In this document: positions 52,056 through 62,171 of the stretch, piece by piece | Numbering within the stretch: position 1 is the stretch's first letter | How the letters are laid out: the number at the start of each line of letters is the position of its first letter | Origin: Chara braunii | Lineage: Eukaryota; Streptophyta; Charophyceae; Charales; Characeae | NCBI GenBank assembly: GCA_003427395.1 | Contig: BFEA01000345.1 | Location: 1,164,183 to 1,228,182, forward strand | Direction of reading: 5' to 3' | DNA length: 64,000 nt | Program-made: the position numbers and the translations under genes | Notes under the pieces: model-generated | Database searches by the model: none | Told to the model about the DNA's origin: nothing | The model's input: only the letters and a program-made list of their open reading frames with translations

Positions 52056-52628
52056 GAACAGAAAATGCAGGAGGCTGTAGAGCACATGCAGAAGGCGCAG
52101 GCAGCAATGATAGAATCTGAGAATAAACACCGCCGCCCTTCTACATTTCAGGCTGGGGACAGAGTTTGGGTCAAGTCTTCAGAACTGGGACAGGAGTTCG
52201 GGATATCCCGCAAACTCATGCCTCAGTACTTTGGACCTTGGGAAGTTTTAGGCGAAGTAGGGACAGATCCTGATAGTCCATCTTATGTCATCCGTACCCC
52301 TGGTCATCTCAGAACTTACCCAGTCTTTCACGCCTCTAAGCTCGCTGCGTCCAAGGAAATTGATCAGTTTCCCTCTCGTCGGTCAATGCTGCCCCCAACC
52401 ATGGACGGAGAAGTCGACATCCATGATATCGTTGACCACAGGGAGATGCCCGTTCAGAAGCCTCCAGGAAGGGGACGTCCTCCAAAGCCAAAGCTGCAGT
52501 TTCGTGTCCACTTCAGACATCACACGGATCCGAAGGAGGACCGCTGGTTTACCCGGGAGGAATTGATGCAGACCGCTCCTCAAATCGTTGCGCGCTATGA
52601 GAAGGATGTATTGAAAGGAAAGCGCTAG
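52056..52628 (+). CDS. integrase C-terminal domain and chromodomain of C with AT-hook-like insert
   Basis: MPQYFGPWEVLGEVGTDPDS and HLRTYPVFHASKL form the GPY/F module. A chromodomain-like segment follows (GEVDIHDIVDHREM ... LQFRVHFRHHTDPKEDRWFT). It is split by PPGRGRPPKPK (52467-52493), which fits the AT-hook core R-G-R-P. The C-terminus is TAPQIVARYEKDVLKGKR. Confidence 0.8.
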   Translation, partial: EQKMQEAVEHMQKAQAAMIESENKHRRPSTFQAGDRVWVKSSELGQEFGISRKLMPQYFGPWEVLGEVGTDPDSPSYVIRTPGHLRTYPVFHASKLAASKEIDQFPSRRSMLPPTMDGEVDIHDIVDHREMPVQKPPGRGRPPKPKLQFRVHFRHHTDPKEDRWFTREELMQTAPQIVARYEKDVLKGKR

Positions 52629-52661
52629 ATGGCTCAGGATTGATCTTCGCAGAGGACTAAC

Positions 52662-52680
52662 GAAGATATGGAGAAGGGAA
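52662..52680 (+). promoter_or_regulatory. polypurine tract of C
   Basis: GAAGATATGGAGAAGGGAA lies directly before the LTR start TGCGAGG. Confidence 0.7.
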
Positions 52681-53630
52681 TGCGAGGCTACGCCCGCTCA
52701 ACCCTTTTTGGTGCCCTTTTGCAACACGTCGGCCGCCCTAAGTGAAGGCAGGCGCGACAGGCCCTCAGGGCCTCGATTTTTAGGATACCCCGCAATTGGG
52801 GAAATTCAGACAGTTGCGCTGCGCCAGTTGGTTGAAAGCGCCCAGGCCTAGGCCATATTTTGCAAATATATTTGAACGGTGACCTGGGCCAGACGTGTGA
52901 GGAAGGTCGTAAGCAGGCCAAGGGCAGTTGGGCACATGCAACCATCAGGCCCTGGGCCTGCGTGTGAGGTATGGGCCTGTGCCTACCGGGGCCTACCGGA
53001 ATCTTCTCGGGAAAGGCCAGACACCGTTTGGGCAGAACAAGGGCAGGCCACTTCCATAAAGCAATGGGCCTGCCTCCGCATTTGGCATTCGGGTGTTGGC
53101 TGCATGCTGCGCGAGCGCTGCTACGCTATTTGCTGGCTGGCTGGCACTCACGCTCTCACNGGCGAGCAGGAAGTAGCGGGCAGCCATAGCCGAGCTGCTC
53201 CGCTGTGTGCTGGGTGTGACGCAGGGTGGTCCTTGGGTGCTAGTGGCATCTGTGTGGTGTGGATCGGGGTTGCGAGTGTTGCGAGAGACATACCTGGTGC
53301 TGGAAGTTGTGCTGGAAGCGTGCGGCATTGTCCGCTGTATGCTCGTACTTCAGGAAGTTGTTGTTGTCAACATCGGCATTGTAGTATTAGGCTAGATAGG
53401 ATCTGCCATATGTAGTCTGGGCGCCGAACGCCAATAGGATATCAACTCTTGTTCTTCGTTGATGATGATGAGAGACTATTTCAGCATTGTCAATTACGAG
53501 CTATTGGTGTGATCTTATTTGGTGAATCTCGTGATGCATTTCTGTTGTTGGTTCGAGGTCAAGACTATTTGGACTCATATGTATGATGCTGTTTGATTGC
53601 TGGAGTTCGCTAATACTCATCTTCCTCGCA
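52681..53630 (+). repeat. 3' LTR of C
   Basis: TGCGAGGCTACGCCC to ATCTTCCTCGCA, 950 bp with one N at 53160. Its right part matches the 5' LTR fragment. The block GGCCGCCCTAAGTGAAGGC shows relationship to the D LTR. It abuts the truncated B2 LTR at 53631. Confidence 0.8.
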
Positions 53631-54496
53631 GATGTTTCCTTCCGAAACGGAGGAAGTACCGGTTGCTTGAAGAGGCCGAGCGGCCTGAAAGTCACCGCCC
53701 AGGAGGCAAGTAGGCCGCTATATCAAGAGGCATTGCGGAGAGCCCAGCCTCATTCTTCAGTGTGCGAGTTGGGCGTCACGCTGCTGGAGCGCTAGGTGGA
53801 GTAGCGTTGGGCACTACAGCGCTGCTGGGAGGAAGAAGCTGGGAGCTTCCACCTTGGCTATGGTGGAGCTCCACCAGTAGGAGGAGGAGGGAGAAGGGGA
53901 CCAAGGAGGAGAGTGGCGAGGTACTTACTGGCTATGGTAGACACCATCTTCATGGACAGGAAGGCCCCAGTGGGGGTAGTGCCGCGTCAAGGAAGCTCGG
54001 GACAGAGTCAGGCATGGTGGCTGAGTGAGGAGCGGCATAGCTGCATGGTGATGACCTTGAAGTGAGGCAGCGGCATAGCTGCTTTGAGTGGTCCTTTGGA
54101 CAGGAGGCTGGAGCCTCAGCAGTCCACCATAGCCTCGGCCTGTATGTAGAGGAAGAGGAAGGGTTGCCATGGCTATGGTGGACCTCATCTTGTGCCTGCA
54201 GTGGAAGTGGGATTCGGACATTGATTCTGGTTCAGTTGTTCAACATTATTATTGTTTATTTATTGTTTGAATAAGAGAGTAGGAGATAAAGAGGAGGAGG
54301 TTGTTGAGCGAAGAAGAAGAGCTTTGTTCTTTCTTAATTCTTCTTCTTCTTCTTTCCCTCTCTTTCCTCTCAAGTTCTTTCATTTCTTTTGCAATTGGAC
54401 GGCATTGGGCTCAAGTTAAATTTTTTTCTTTTGGCAATTGGACATCATTGTACTTGCTGATGATTGTGGACTTCGAAATTGGCCAGGATCGTAACA
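53631..54496 (+). repeat. 5' LTR of B2, 5'-truncated
   Basis: Begins at GATGTTTCCTTCCGAAACGG, corresponding to about 61269 inside the 3' LTR, and ends GGATCGTAACA. The first ~480 bp of the LTR are missing, replaced by the end of element C. Confidence 0.8.
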
Positions 54497-54509
54497 TTGG
54501 TATCGGAGC
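54497..54509 (+). promoter_or_regulatory. primer binding site of B2
   Basis: TTGGTATCGGAGC directly after the LTR end, tRNA-iMet type. Confidence 0.85.
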
Positions 54510-55978
54510 GGATTCTACTTGTTGGCGAGAGTTGACTTTGCTGACATAACCCTAACCCTAGTGGTAAGGGCTAACCACTTAGGGTTAGGGCTGGATGTTA
54601 GGGTTAAGTGGGGCAGCGTGGTAAAGGGAAGCTGCTCCCACCTGGCAGGGCCGTGTAGGGTCGACACTAGACCCGGCCAGGTTGCTTGAGTGCATGTTTG
54701 TGGTGGCGAGACACAAGGTGGGACTTCGTGATGCAATTTGAGAGAGGCGACAGTGAAGGGCACCTACAACTTGAATTTGGACTTAAAGGAAGACGAGGAG
54801 TGACTTTAGGGCTCCCCTCAAGTAGGCGAGCTTGAGGGTGGCAGCCATATCTGCACCTACGGACTGCAAGTTGCTGCTTTGATCTTCAACATTGACGGGG
54901 GATCCGACTGTGTACTTTGGGGCAGATGTTGACCCTTCTAGACGATAGGACACTAGTGTAGAGGATGCTGATTGGGTCAGGAGGACTATGTGAGAGGGGG
55001 GTGAGTTTTTCATCTCAAGAGCCCGGCCACTCAGGTAAGTGTCGTGCCATTAGGGTGCCCATGTGGGTGTGCATGGAATTGACTGCCTGTTGGGGTTCTC
55101 TGGTTCTTCTTCCATCCTCCATAGTCTTGATTGTGTGTAAGGTGTGTGAACTGCCTACTACCTGACGAGTGAATGAATGGAGTATCTTGTTTGCCATTTG
55201 ATATCTCTCTACAATGCTTTGTTTATTTCATTCTGAACGGCTGTAGTCTACAGGTTCTTTCTGGGGCAAAATTTTGTTTTTCAATCCAGTAGGGACAGAG
55301 TAGGTCACTGTGGAACTCTTGTTGGTTGGGACCCGGTTCTGAATCCACTGGGACCAATTGGGACTCAGTGGGACCGGGCCCAAACAAGAAGGGCCCCTTA
55401 GGCCAAATCTGTTGACGTCAGTTACCTTGCTCTATCTGATTGGAATACGGACTTTATGCTTTCGGACCAGAACACTCGCTGCAGAGGGGATTTCCGCTGG
55501 GACGTTTTATCATACTTTACCGCACAGTCCGCCGCCTGACTCGCACCTTATACACCACTCAATTGTCTCTTGCATTTCGCTGTACATCTTGAATCTGGTT
55601 TGTTGTGTTTTCACGGAGCTGAGGCTGGCTAGGCATGGGAGGACCCCATACGTAGTCAGTCCAGATTGTGTGGCTGGATCAGATCTCTCTGATCTTCTTT
55701 TTTGTTGTTTTAATGACTGCTCTCCAGTCCAAATGAATTGCCGCTCCGGCTAGGAGTTCTACCTTCTCTTCTGACTGATTTCAAACTATTTCTTCCATTG
55801 GGTTCTTTAATGCTTGCGTCTACACGATCGCAAACGAGAGAGAGAGAGAGAGAGAAGAGAGAAGCTTCAAAGTGTTGCTCTTGAGGGAGTGAGGAGAGGG
55901 AAGAGTAGTGTTCGTCCCAGGCAAGTGAGGAAGTACGGACCCCTCTTGAGAGACTTATTGACACCCTCATCCTCCATC
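54510..55978 (+). other. leader of B2
   Basis: Non-coding. It contains the telomere-like hairpin at 54550-54590, one TGACGTCA (55413) and a GA microsatellite (about 55835-55855). Confidence 0.6.
54550..54590 (+). repeat. hairpin with telomere-like arms (CCCTAACCCTA / TTAGGGTTAGGG)
   Basis: CCCTAACCCTAGTGGT (54550-54565) pairs with ACCACTTAGGGTTAGGG (54574-54590) with a single extra T; the loop is AAGGGCTA. A further GTTAGGGTTAA follows at about 54597. Confidence 0.8.
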
Positions 55979-57579
55979 ATGGCATCTGCAGCAGATTGGA
56001 AGCTGCAAATGGACGCTGCCCCTGTGGCATAGAAAGCGCAGTACCGGTTCTTCTACGAGAAAGCATTGAAGAGGAAGGAGAGGGAGGAGAAGGTAAAGGC
56101 TCATGAAGCCATCTTTTGTACCTTGCCTGCCCTGACCGATGAGGAGGTGGAAGAGAAAACCGTTCCACTCCTCCCGGCTTTGGTGGATGTCCGGACTGTT
56201 GAGGACCACACTGGCCAACTCGCCAAAGTGTTCTACGAGCTCAAGAAGTTGCGCGAGGACATGGCCCTAATGGCGCAGTAGCACCGTGACCAGCTGCAAC
56301 AGCTTGCTAATGTGCGGCCAGCCCAAAGCACCCTTTCGTCTACCTACCCTGCTGCTAGTGCTGCGTGTCAGTCTGTTTTTGCCCCTCTAAATGTGTCTTC
56401 TTCTACTTCTTCTTCGTCTTTGAGTGTGGCTAACAGCCAATCCGGATCTGCAGCAGGTCCAGACCCCGCTGCTGCGCTGCTGCTGCAGCGGCAAGTGGTG
56501 GTGCAGGGAATTCTGGAACTGTTGCAGCCCCGGGCCTGGACCCAGCAACGGCTGGGCTAGGCGGCAACTTTGCTTACATCGACAGGAAGGCGGCGCAGAT
56601 TTCGTCCAAGTATGACAGAAAGGACGACATTGAGTCTTGGATCAGCTCCATGCGATCCTACTTTGATGTGTTGGGGACACCCTCGTCCACCCAGTCGTCT
56701 ATCATGGGGACTAATGTGGAGCCCGTCGTGAGAGGTTTCCTAGAAACCCAAGCTGTCCAATCAGGCTATAAAAGAATAGACATGAACAAATGGTTGAAGG
56801 CCATGCCTACCACCACTCTCGAGGACCTCTTGATTAAACAGTATGCTGATCCACATGCTGCAGCTAAAGCAAGACTCAAGCTTGACAATCTCAAGCACAG
56901 CAAGTGGACTTGCACCATGCACAGCCTGCAGCAGTATGTTAGTAAACTCTTTGTTACTCCGGATTTGGAGATGACTGCGCAGTCCTGTCTGGATGTGATA
57001 AAAGGTACGGTCCCCTCTACTCTAAACGATCGCCTGGGGCTCGGGCTCAGCGGATATACAGATTGGCTTGCCCTCATGCGGGACTTAGTCAAGCTGGAGG
57101 CACAAGACCTCCCGGGTGGATCAAGTGGCAAAAAGGCCACCAGCAGCAAACGGTTTCCAGGCAGCAACCGTTTTGGAGCACATGATCTGCTTGAGGCTGA
57201 CGAGGAGACCCTCGTGGATGAATCTTCTCTTGATGACGATCAAGAGCAAGACTGCGGGGCATCTTGCTCTTTGTCAGCCCACGAGTCTGAGAATGTAAAT
57301 GATGAAGAGTCTATGAATGCCTTTAAAAAGACTGTCTTTAAAAGTAAGGGACCGAGGACCACGATGAAGAACAACACTAACACTATCCTTCTTCCCAAGG
57401 GAGCAAAGATTCCACCAAAACCGGAAGATCCTGCCACAAAACCATGGGTAGGTCTTCGGATTAATGAAAGTGAGTGGAAGAACAGGGTGAAGAGAGGAGT
57501 TTGCCTGCATTGCACCAAACCGGGACATTCAGTCCAACAATGTTTCAGATTGCAGCAGGGAAACCAGCAACGGGGGTAG
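55979..57579 (+). pseudogene. gag of B2
   Basis: Starts MASAADWKLQMDAAPVA, with TAG codons at about 56030 and 56279 and a frame change near 56555. From about 56570 (YIDRKAAQISSKYDRKDDIE) it is open to the natural stop. It contains NVEPVVRGFLETQAVQSGYK, FVTPDLEMTAQSCLDVIKGT, an acidic/Ser hinge and an intact zinc knuckle, CLHCTKPGHSVQQC (about 57501-57542). The stop TAG at 57577-57579 is at the same place as in B1. Confidence 0.8.
57558..57564 (+). promoter_or_regulatory. putative -1 ribosomal frameshift heptamer G GGA AAC (B2)
   Basis: The gag codons CAG GGA AAC CAG CAA CGG GGG TAG place GGGAAAC in X XXY YYZ phase 12 nt before the stop. The -1 frame continues GVEASSAHST, matching B1's GVESVSANST. 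See the B1 site at 4624. Confidence 0.6.
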
Positions 57580-58212
57580 AGGCATCATCAGCACACTCTA
57601 CGCAATGCAATTCTGCAAAAAGTGGTGCAGGCGCAAAGTTGATGAGCAAATGATTCCGCTTTGCATGTTGTTTCTACTTCTGAGGCAACTACTTCTACCT
57701 CTACTAAATCTACCTCTAGTCCAAATGATTCCACCTCCAATCCTGTTGTGTTGGCTGCACCTATGCAATCTGGTATGCTTGCACCCCAGAGTGATGATCC
57801 ACCTCCGGAGATCCCATCAGAAATTCGCAACCTTCTCAACCGATTTCCAGAAGTCTTGGCCGCACCGCATGGAGTTCCCGTGCGTCCGGTCCGACACAAG
57901 ATCGAGTTGATTGAAGTTAGCACTCCTCCAAAGGGTTGTGTCTATCGTATGGGCTCAGGCGAATTGGAGGAGTTGCGACGGCAGATTGATGATATGATTG
58001 GGAAGGGATGGATCAAACCAAGTGAGTCTGAGTTTGGTGCACCGGTGCTGTTTGTCCCTAAGAAAGGAGGTAAGCTGCGGATGTGTATTGACTACCGCGG
58101 ATTGAATAGAATCACAAGAAAGAATGCATATCCTTTGCCACGTATCGATTATCTGCTCGACGCTGCAGGCGGGTGCAAAGTCTTCAGCAAAGTCTGGCTA
58201 CCACCAGATTGA
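57580..58212 (+). pseudogene. linker and start of RT of B2, protease deleted
   Basis: Sequence after gag jumps from CACACTCTACGC to AATGCAATTCTGC. In B1 these anchors are ~600 bp apart and enclose the protease, so B2 has no protease. A Ser/Thr-rich linker leads to [52 protein letters not shown]. At motif A the frame is lost (58191). Confidence 0.8.
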
Positions 58213-58402
58213 GGTCGAACCTGCAGACCAGCACAAAACTGCATTCAAAACTCGCGATGGGCTATACGAGTTCACAGTCATGCCCTTCGGTCTCATGAAT
58301 GCACCAGCCACCTTTCAAAGTCTCATGGATAAGGTGTTTCGCAATCAGATCAACTGATTTGTTGTTGTATATCTGGATGACATACTAATCTTCAGCAAAT
58401 CG
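58190..58402 (+). pseudogene. RT palm of B2 after the motif A deletion
   Basis: [40 protein letters not shown], then TGA at about 58357 (Arg in B1), followed by FVVVYLDDILIFSKS. The residues IDLK expected before SGYHQ are missing. B1 lacks the same four residues. Confidence 0.8.
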
Positions 58403-59653
58403 ATGGAAGAGCACATGAGACACCTTGAGGAAGTGATGCAGATCCTCAAGGACGCGCAACTCCATCTCAACTTGGAGAAATCTGAGTTTGGGAGGGATAG
58501 CGTTATCTACCTCGGACATCGGTTGTCTGTTGCAGGCCTAGAGCCCGAGGCAACCAAAGTTGAGGTCATCCAAAAATGGCCCCAACCTGCGAATGTCCGC
58601 GAGCTGTGTTCTTTTCTTGGTCTTGCGTCATACTACCGTAAGTTTGTGCCAAAATTCTCTATTATCGCTCGTCCGCTGTCTAGACTAACAAGCAAGAATG
58701 TGTCCTACGCATGGAATGAAGAGTGCACGACAGCCTTTGAAGCACTGAAGGAGGCTTTGGTGAGTCATCCAGTGCTCCGCATTGCAGATCCCAAGCTTAC
58801 ATTCGTAGTAACTACGGATGCGAGTTTGTATGGGATTGGTGCGGCGCTGCAACAAGACGATGGTGATGGCTTACGTCCGCTTGAATATTACAGCAAACGC
58901 ATGCCCAGTCACAAGGTAGCCGCTTCCACCTACATGAGAGAGCTCTATGCCTTGAGAGAGGCACTAGACCACTGGAAACACTACCTCTTGGGTCGCCATT
59001 TCAAAGTGTTCTCAGATCATGAGACTTTGAAATGGATTCAGACACAAGTTAACCCATCAACCACATTGACCCGATGGCTGCATGAGATTGATGTGTATGA
59101 TTTTGAACTCAAACACAAGAAAGGCTGCTATAATCGTGTTGCGGATGCTTTGTCTCGCCACCCCGAGTATATGACTTGCCTTGTGGGTTCCTACGAACTG
59201 CGTAAAGATCTGAAGGAGGAACTCATCGAGCATACTGCCAAGGACCCGAAACTCAGTCCCATCCTTGAGCAGATTCAAGTTGACCCTAGCAGTCAGCCTG
59301 ATTTCCATGAATGTAAGGGCCTTCTCTTCCGACGCTACGGGAAGCATGACCGGTTGTGTGTACCCAACCATGAGCCGATCCTCACTCACTTTTTGGACTT
59401 GGCCCATGGCCGGAGTGGACACTTCAGTGTTGAGAAGACATACGAAAATTTGTTGGAAAAGTTTGTGTGGCCTGGAATGAAAAGAATGGTGCAAAGGTTT
59501 GTGGCTGAGTGTGAAGTCTGTCAACGCATTAAACCGTCTCGACAGAAGCCCATGGGTTGCTGCACCCTCTTCCTATCCCTGATGGCTCGGGTGAGTCTGT
59601 TTCCATTGACTTCACGGACATGGGGAAGAAGAGCAGAAACGGTTCACAAGTAA
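58403..59653 (+). CDS. RT connection, RNase H and integrase zinc-binding region of B2
   Basis: 416 open codons. LGHRLSVAGLEPEATKVEVI and SFLGLASYYRKFVPKFSIIA (RT connection); VVTTDASLYGIGAALQQDDG, STYMRELYALREALDHWKHY, FSDHETLKWIQTQ and NRVADALSRHPEYM (RNase H). The integrase zinc finger is complete (HGRSGHFSVEKTYENL ... CEVCQRIKPSR). The frame changes near 59560, just before the integrase core. Confidence 0.85.
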   Translation: MEEHMRHLEEVMQILKDAQLHLNLEKSEFGRDSVIYLGHRLSVAGLEPEATKVEVIQKWPQPANVRELCSFLGLASYYRKFVPKFSIIARPLSRLTSKNVSYAWNEECTTAFEALKEALVSHPVLRIADPKLTFVVTTDASLYGIGAALQQDDGDGLRPLEYYSKRMPSHKVAASTYMRELYALREALDHWKHYLLGRHFKVFSDHETLKWIQTQVNPSTTLTRWLHEIDVYDFELKHKKGCYNRVADALSRHPEYMTCLVGSYELRKDLKEELIEHTAKDPKLSPILEQIQVDPSSQPDFHECKGLLFRRYGKHDRLCVPNHEPILTHFLDLAHGRSGHFSVEKTYENLLEKFVWPGMKRMVQRFVAECEVCQRIKPSRQKPMGCCTLFLSLMARVSLFPLTSRTWGRRAETVHK

Positions 59654-59940
59654 TGGTGATCGTTGATCGGTTCTCGAAATTTCTGAATTTGATTCCCTTG
59701 CCACCTCACGCCCCAACTGACCTTGTGATCGATGAGTTCAACAAAAGGTACGTTCTACATTATGGCCCCCCGAAAACTCTTGTGAGTGATCGGGACACTA
59801 GGTTCATAAGTGCGGACAAGAAAGATTTCACCTCCAGACCTACGATATGAAACTCAAGATGACGTCTGGGCGACATCCCGAAGCCAATGGACTGGCTGAG
59901 GAGTCAACCAGACCGTGATCCAACTTCTCAGGGCTGTAAT
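59557..59940 (+). pseudogene. integrase core of B2
   Basis: VSIDFTDMGKKSRNGSQVMV (first Asp) and LVSDRDTRFISADKKDF (second Asp) are in one frame to about 59850. Indels near 59836 and 59898 break the segment that carries the catalytic Glu (RHPEANGLAEE is readable in another frame). Confidence 0.8.
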
Positions 59941-60748
59941 TGTACCTGATCCGAACTCTTGGGATGAGGAATTGCCGATTGTGCAGGGGTTGTACAACAA
60001 CTCCATCCACTCCTCCACCGGGATGACGCCTAACCGGCTGCATCTTGGATGGAAAATCCGCAATCCTCTATCTTATCTGTTCCCTGATCAGCCACCTGGC
60101 CAGCCAGGTTACAGCTCTAAGTTTGATCGCCTGCTCAAAGTTGTTGTCGCAGCTATGGAGAGGCGACGTAGTGCCATGATTAAACATGCTAACAAAAAGC
60201 GCCAGCCTGCACCATTCACAGTGGGAAGTTATGTCTGGGTCAAAATGTCTGAGTTTTCTGAAGAGGAAGGCGTGTCACGAAAGCTTCTTCCTCAGTACTA
60301 CGGTCCGTGGAAGGTATTGAACCAGGTAGGGAGTAATTCCTTTGGCCCTTCGTATACGATCGATGTGCCTGCTCATCTGCGCACATATCCAGTCTTTCAC
60401 GCATCGAAGTTGTTTCCGTATGAATCACCTAAAACGTTCAAGTATCGAGAATCAATGATTCCCCGCGCAATCAATGGCGGTCATGAGGTTGATAGGATTG
60501 TCGAACACAGTGGGAAGGGAAGAAACAGACAGTACAAAATACATTTTTTGTACCATCCGTTGGATGATTTCTACTGGATTGCTAAGAAAGACTTACTACA
60601 GAGTGCACCGTGTGTCGTTAACGACTATGAACGATTGATCAGTTCAGAACAACAACCAAAATTCACTGCTACCCTCACTCCTACACAACACACCCGATCT
60701 CTCTTTGTTATCTTCGCCTACGATGCATTGTGCAAGGACTCTGATTGA
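59915..60748 (+). CDS. integrase C-terminal part and chromodomain of B2
   Basis: 277 open codons. ELPIVQGLYNNSIHSSTGMT, KRQPAPFTVGSYVWVKMSEF, LLPQYYGPWKVLNQVGSNSF and HLRTYPVFHASKLF. The chromodomain-like segment is HEVDRIVEHSGKGRNRQYKI ... FLYHPLDDFYWIAKKDLL. The conserved family tail (TATLTPTQHTRSLFVIFAYD) ends at TGA 60746-60748. Confidence 0.85.
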   Translation: MIQLLRAVIVPDPNSWDEELPIVQGLYNNSIHSSTGMTPNRLHLGWKIRNPLSYLFPDQPPGQPGYSSKFDRLLKVVVAAMERRRSAMIKHANKKRQPAPFTVGSYVWVKMSEFSEEEGVSRKLLPQYYGPWKVLNQVGSNSFGPSYTIDVPAHLRTYPVFHASKLFPYESPKTFKYRESMIPRAINGGHEVDRIVEHSGKGRNRQYKIHFLYHPLDDFYWIAKKDLLQSAPCVVNDYERLISSEQQPKFTATLTPTQHTRSLFVIFAYDALCKDSD

Positions 60749-60772
60749 GTTACTCGCTCGAAGGGACCTTGC

Positions 60773-60789
60773 TCTTGAGGGGGCAGTAG
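60773..60789 (+). promoter_or_regulatory. polypurine tract of B2
   Basis: CTTGAGGGGGCAGTAG precedes the LTR start TGTAATGACCC. Confidence 0.75.
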
Positions 60790-62171
60790 TGTAATGACCC
60801 GTCAAACACAAACTGAGAACACTGCTGATTTCTGAAGTTCTGCTGATGGAATGGATGCCTTGCTGAGATTCGCGCATTCTGCTGTGTGTGCGTGCTTGTG
60901 ACCTGCATGCCTGTCTGAGTGCTTGTTGGTACGAGTGTGTGTGGGACCCACAAGGGTACTTGCTTGTTTGGTAGGCCCATAGGGCCGGTACTTACCTGTG
61001 GCCGTGGCATTGAGGGTTGTAGTAGGGAAAAACACTCAAGTGGCGAAGCTATCAGCCCTGAGGCCCTTGTGGTAGCGGAAAAACACTCAAGTAGGCCGGT
61101 AGGCCGATGCTGCACCCCACTGCAGTTGGCGTGAGGGGGTACTGGAGGCCGAGCAGAAAAAGACAAAGTTGGCATTTTTAGAGTCCAGTAGCGGTAGGGT
61201 AGGTCTAGGCCGGTACCAGTCCAACCAGTCTGAGTCTAAAGCCTGTACGGGTAATATCAGGGTCTGCAATGATGTTTCCCTCCGAAACGGAGGAAGTACC
61301 GGTTGCTTGGAGAGGTCGAGCGGCCTGGAAGTCACCGCCCAGGAGGCAAGTAGGCCGCTATATCAAGAGGCAGGGTGGAGAGCCCAGCCTCATTCTTCAG
61401 TGTGCGAGTTGGGCGTCACGCTGCTGGAGCGCTGTGCACTACAGCGCTGCTGGGAGGAAGAAGCCAGGAGCTTCCACCTTGGTTATGGTGGAGCTCCACC
61501 GGTAGGAGGAGGAGGGAGAAGGGGACCAAGGAGGAGAGTGGTGAGGTACTTACTGGCTATGGTAGACACCATCTTCATCTCCTTGCTAGGCACTGCATCA
61601 GGAAGGCCCCAGTGGGGGTAGTGCCGCATCAAGGAAGCTAGGGACATAGTTAGGCATGGTGGCTGAGTGAGCAGCGACATAGCTGCATGGTGATGACCTT
61701 GAAGTGAGGCAGCGGCATAGCTGCTTTGAGTGGTCCTTTGGACAGGAGGCTGGAGCCTCAGCAGTCCACCATAGCCTCGGCCTGTATGTAGAGGAAGAGG
61801 AAGGGTTGCCATGGCTATGGTGGACCTCATCTTGTGCTTGCAGTAGAAGTGGGATTCGGACATTGATTCTGGTTCAGCTGTTCAACATTATTATTGCTTA
61901 TTTATTGTTTGAATAAGAGAGTAGGAGATAAAGAGGAGGAGGTTGTTGAGCGAAGAAGAAGAGCTTTGTCTTTGGACTATGCTGGAGTACATCATCTCTT
62001 TCTTCTTTCTTAATTCTTCTTCTTCTTCTTTCCCTCTCTTTCCTCTCAAGTTCTTTCATTTCTTTTGCAATTGGACGACATTGGGCTCAAGTTCATTCAT
62101 TTCTTTTCGCAATTGGACACCATTGTACTTTCTTATGATTGTGGACTTCGAAATTGGCCAGGATCGTAACA
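60790..62171 (+). repeat. 3' LTR of B2
   Basis: TGTAATGACCCGTC to GGATCGTAACA, 1382 bp. Its last ~900 bp match the 5' LTR fragment closely. A long polypyrimidine stretch (TTCTTCTTCTTCTTTCCCTC) lies near 62015-62050. Confidence 0.85.

Larger units (their letters stand above)
37745..53630 (+). mobile_element. LTR retrotransposon C (Ty3/gypsy chromovirus), interrupted
   Basis: A partial 5' LTR, primer site, leader, gag and the start of the protease (to about 42003) are followed by a ~7.2-kb foreign block. The rest of the protease, RT, RNase H, integrase, chromodomain, PPT and complete 3' LTR run from about 49230 to 53630. Gag and pol are close relatives of element D. Confidence 0.75.
53631..62171 (+). 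mobile_element. LTR retrotransposon B2 (Ty3/gypsy chromovirus)
   Basis: A truncated 5' LTR, primer site, leader, gag, pol (no protease), chromodomain, PPT and a full 3' LTR on the plus strand. Same family as B1 by gag, pol, PPT and LTR ends. Confidence 0.85.

Noticed and set aside
54550-54590. Chromosome end or interstitial telomere tract
   Set aside because: Only two or three repeats in inverted orientation, within a retrotransposon leader.
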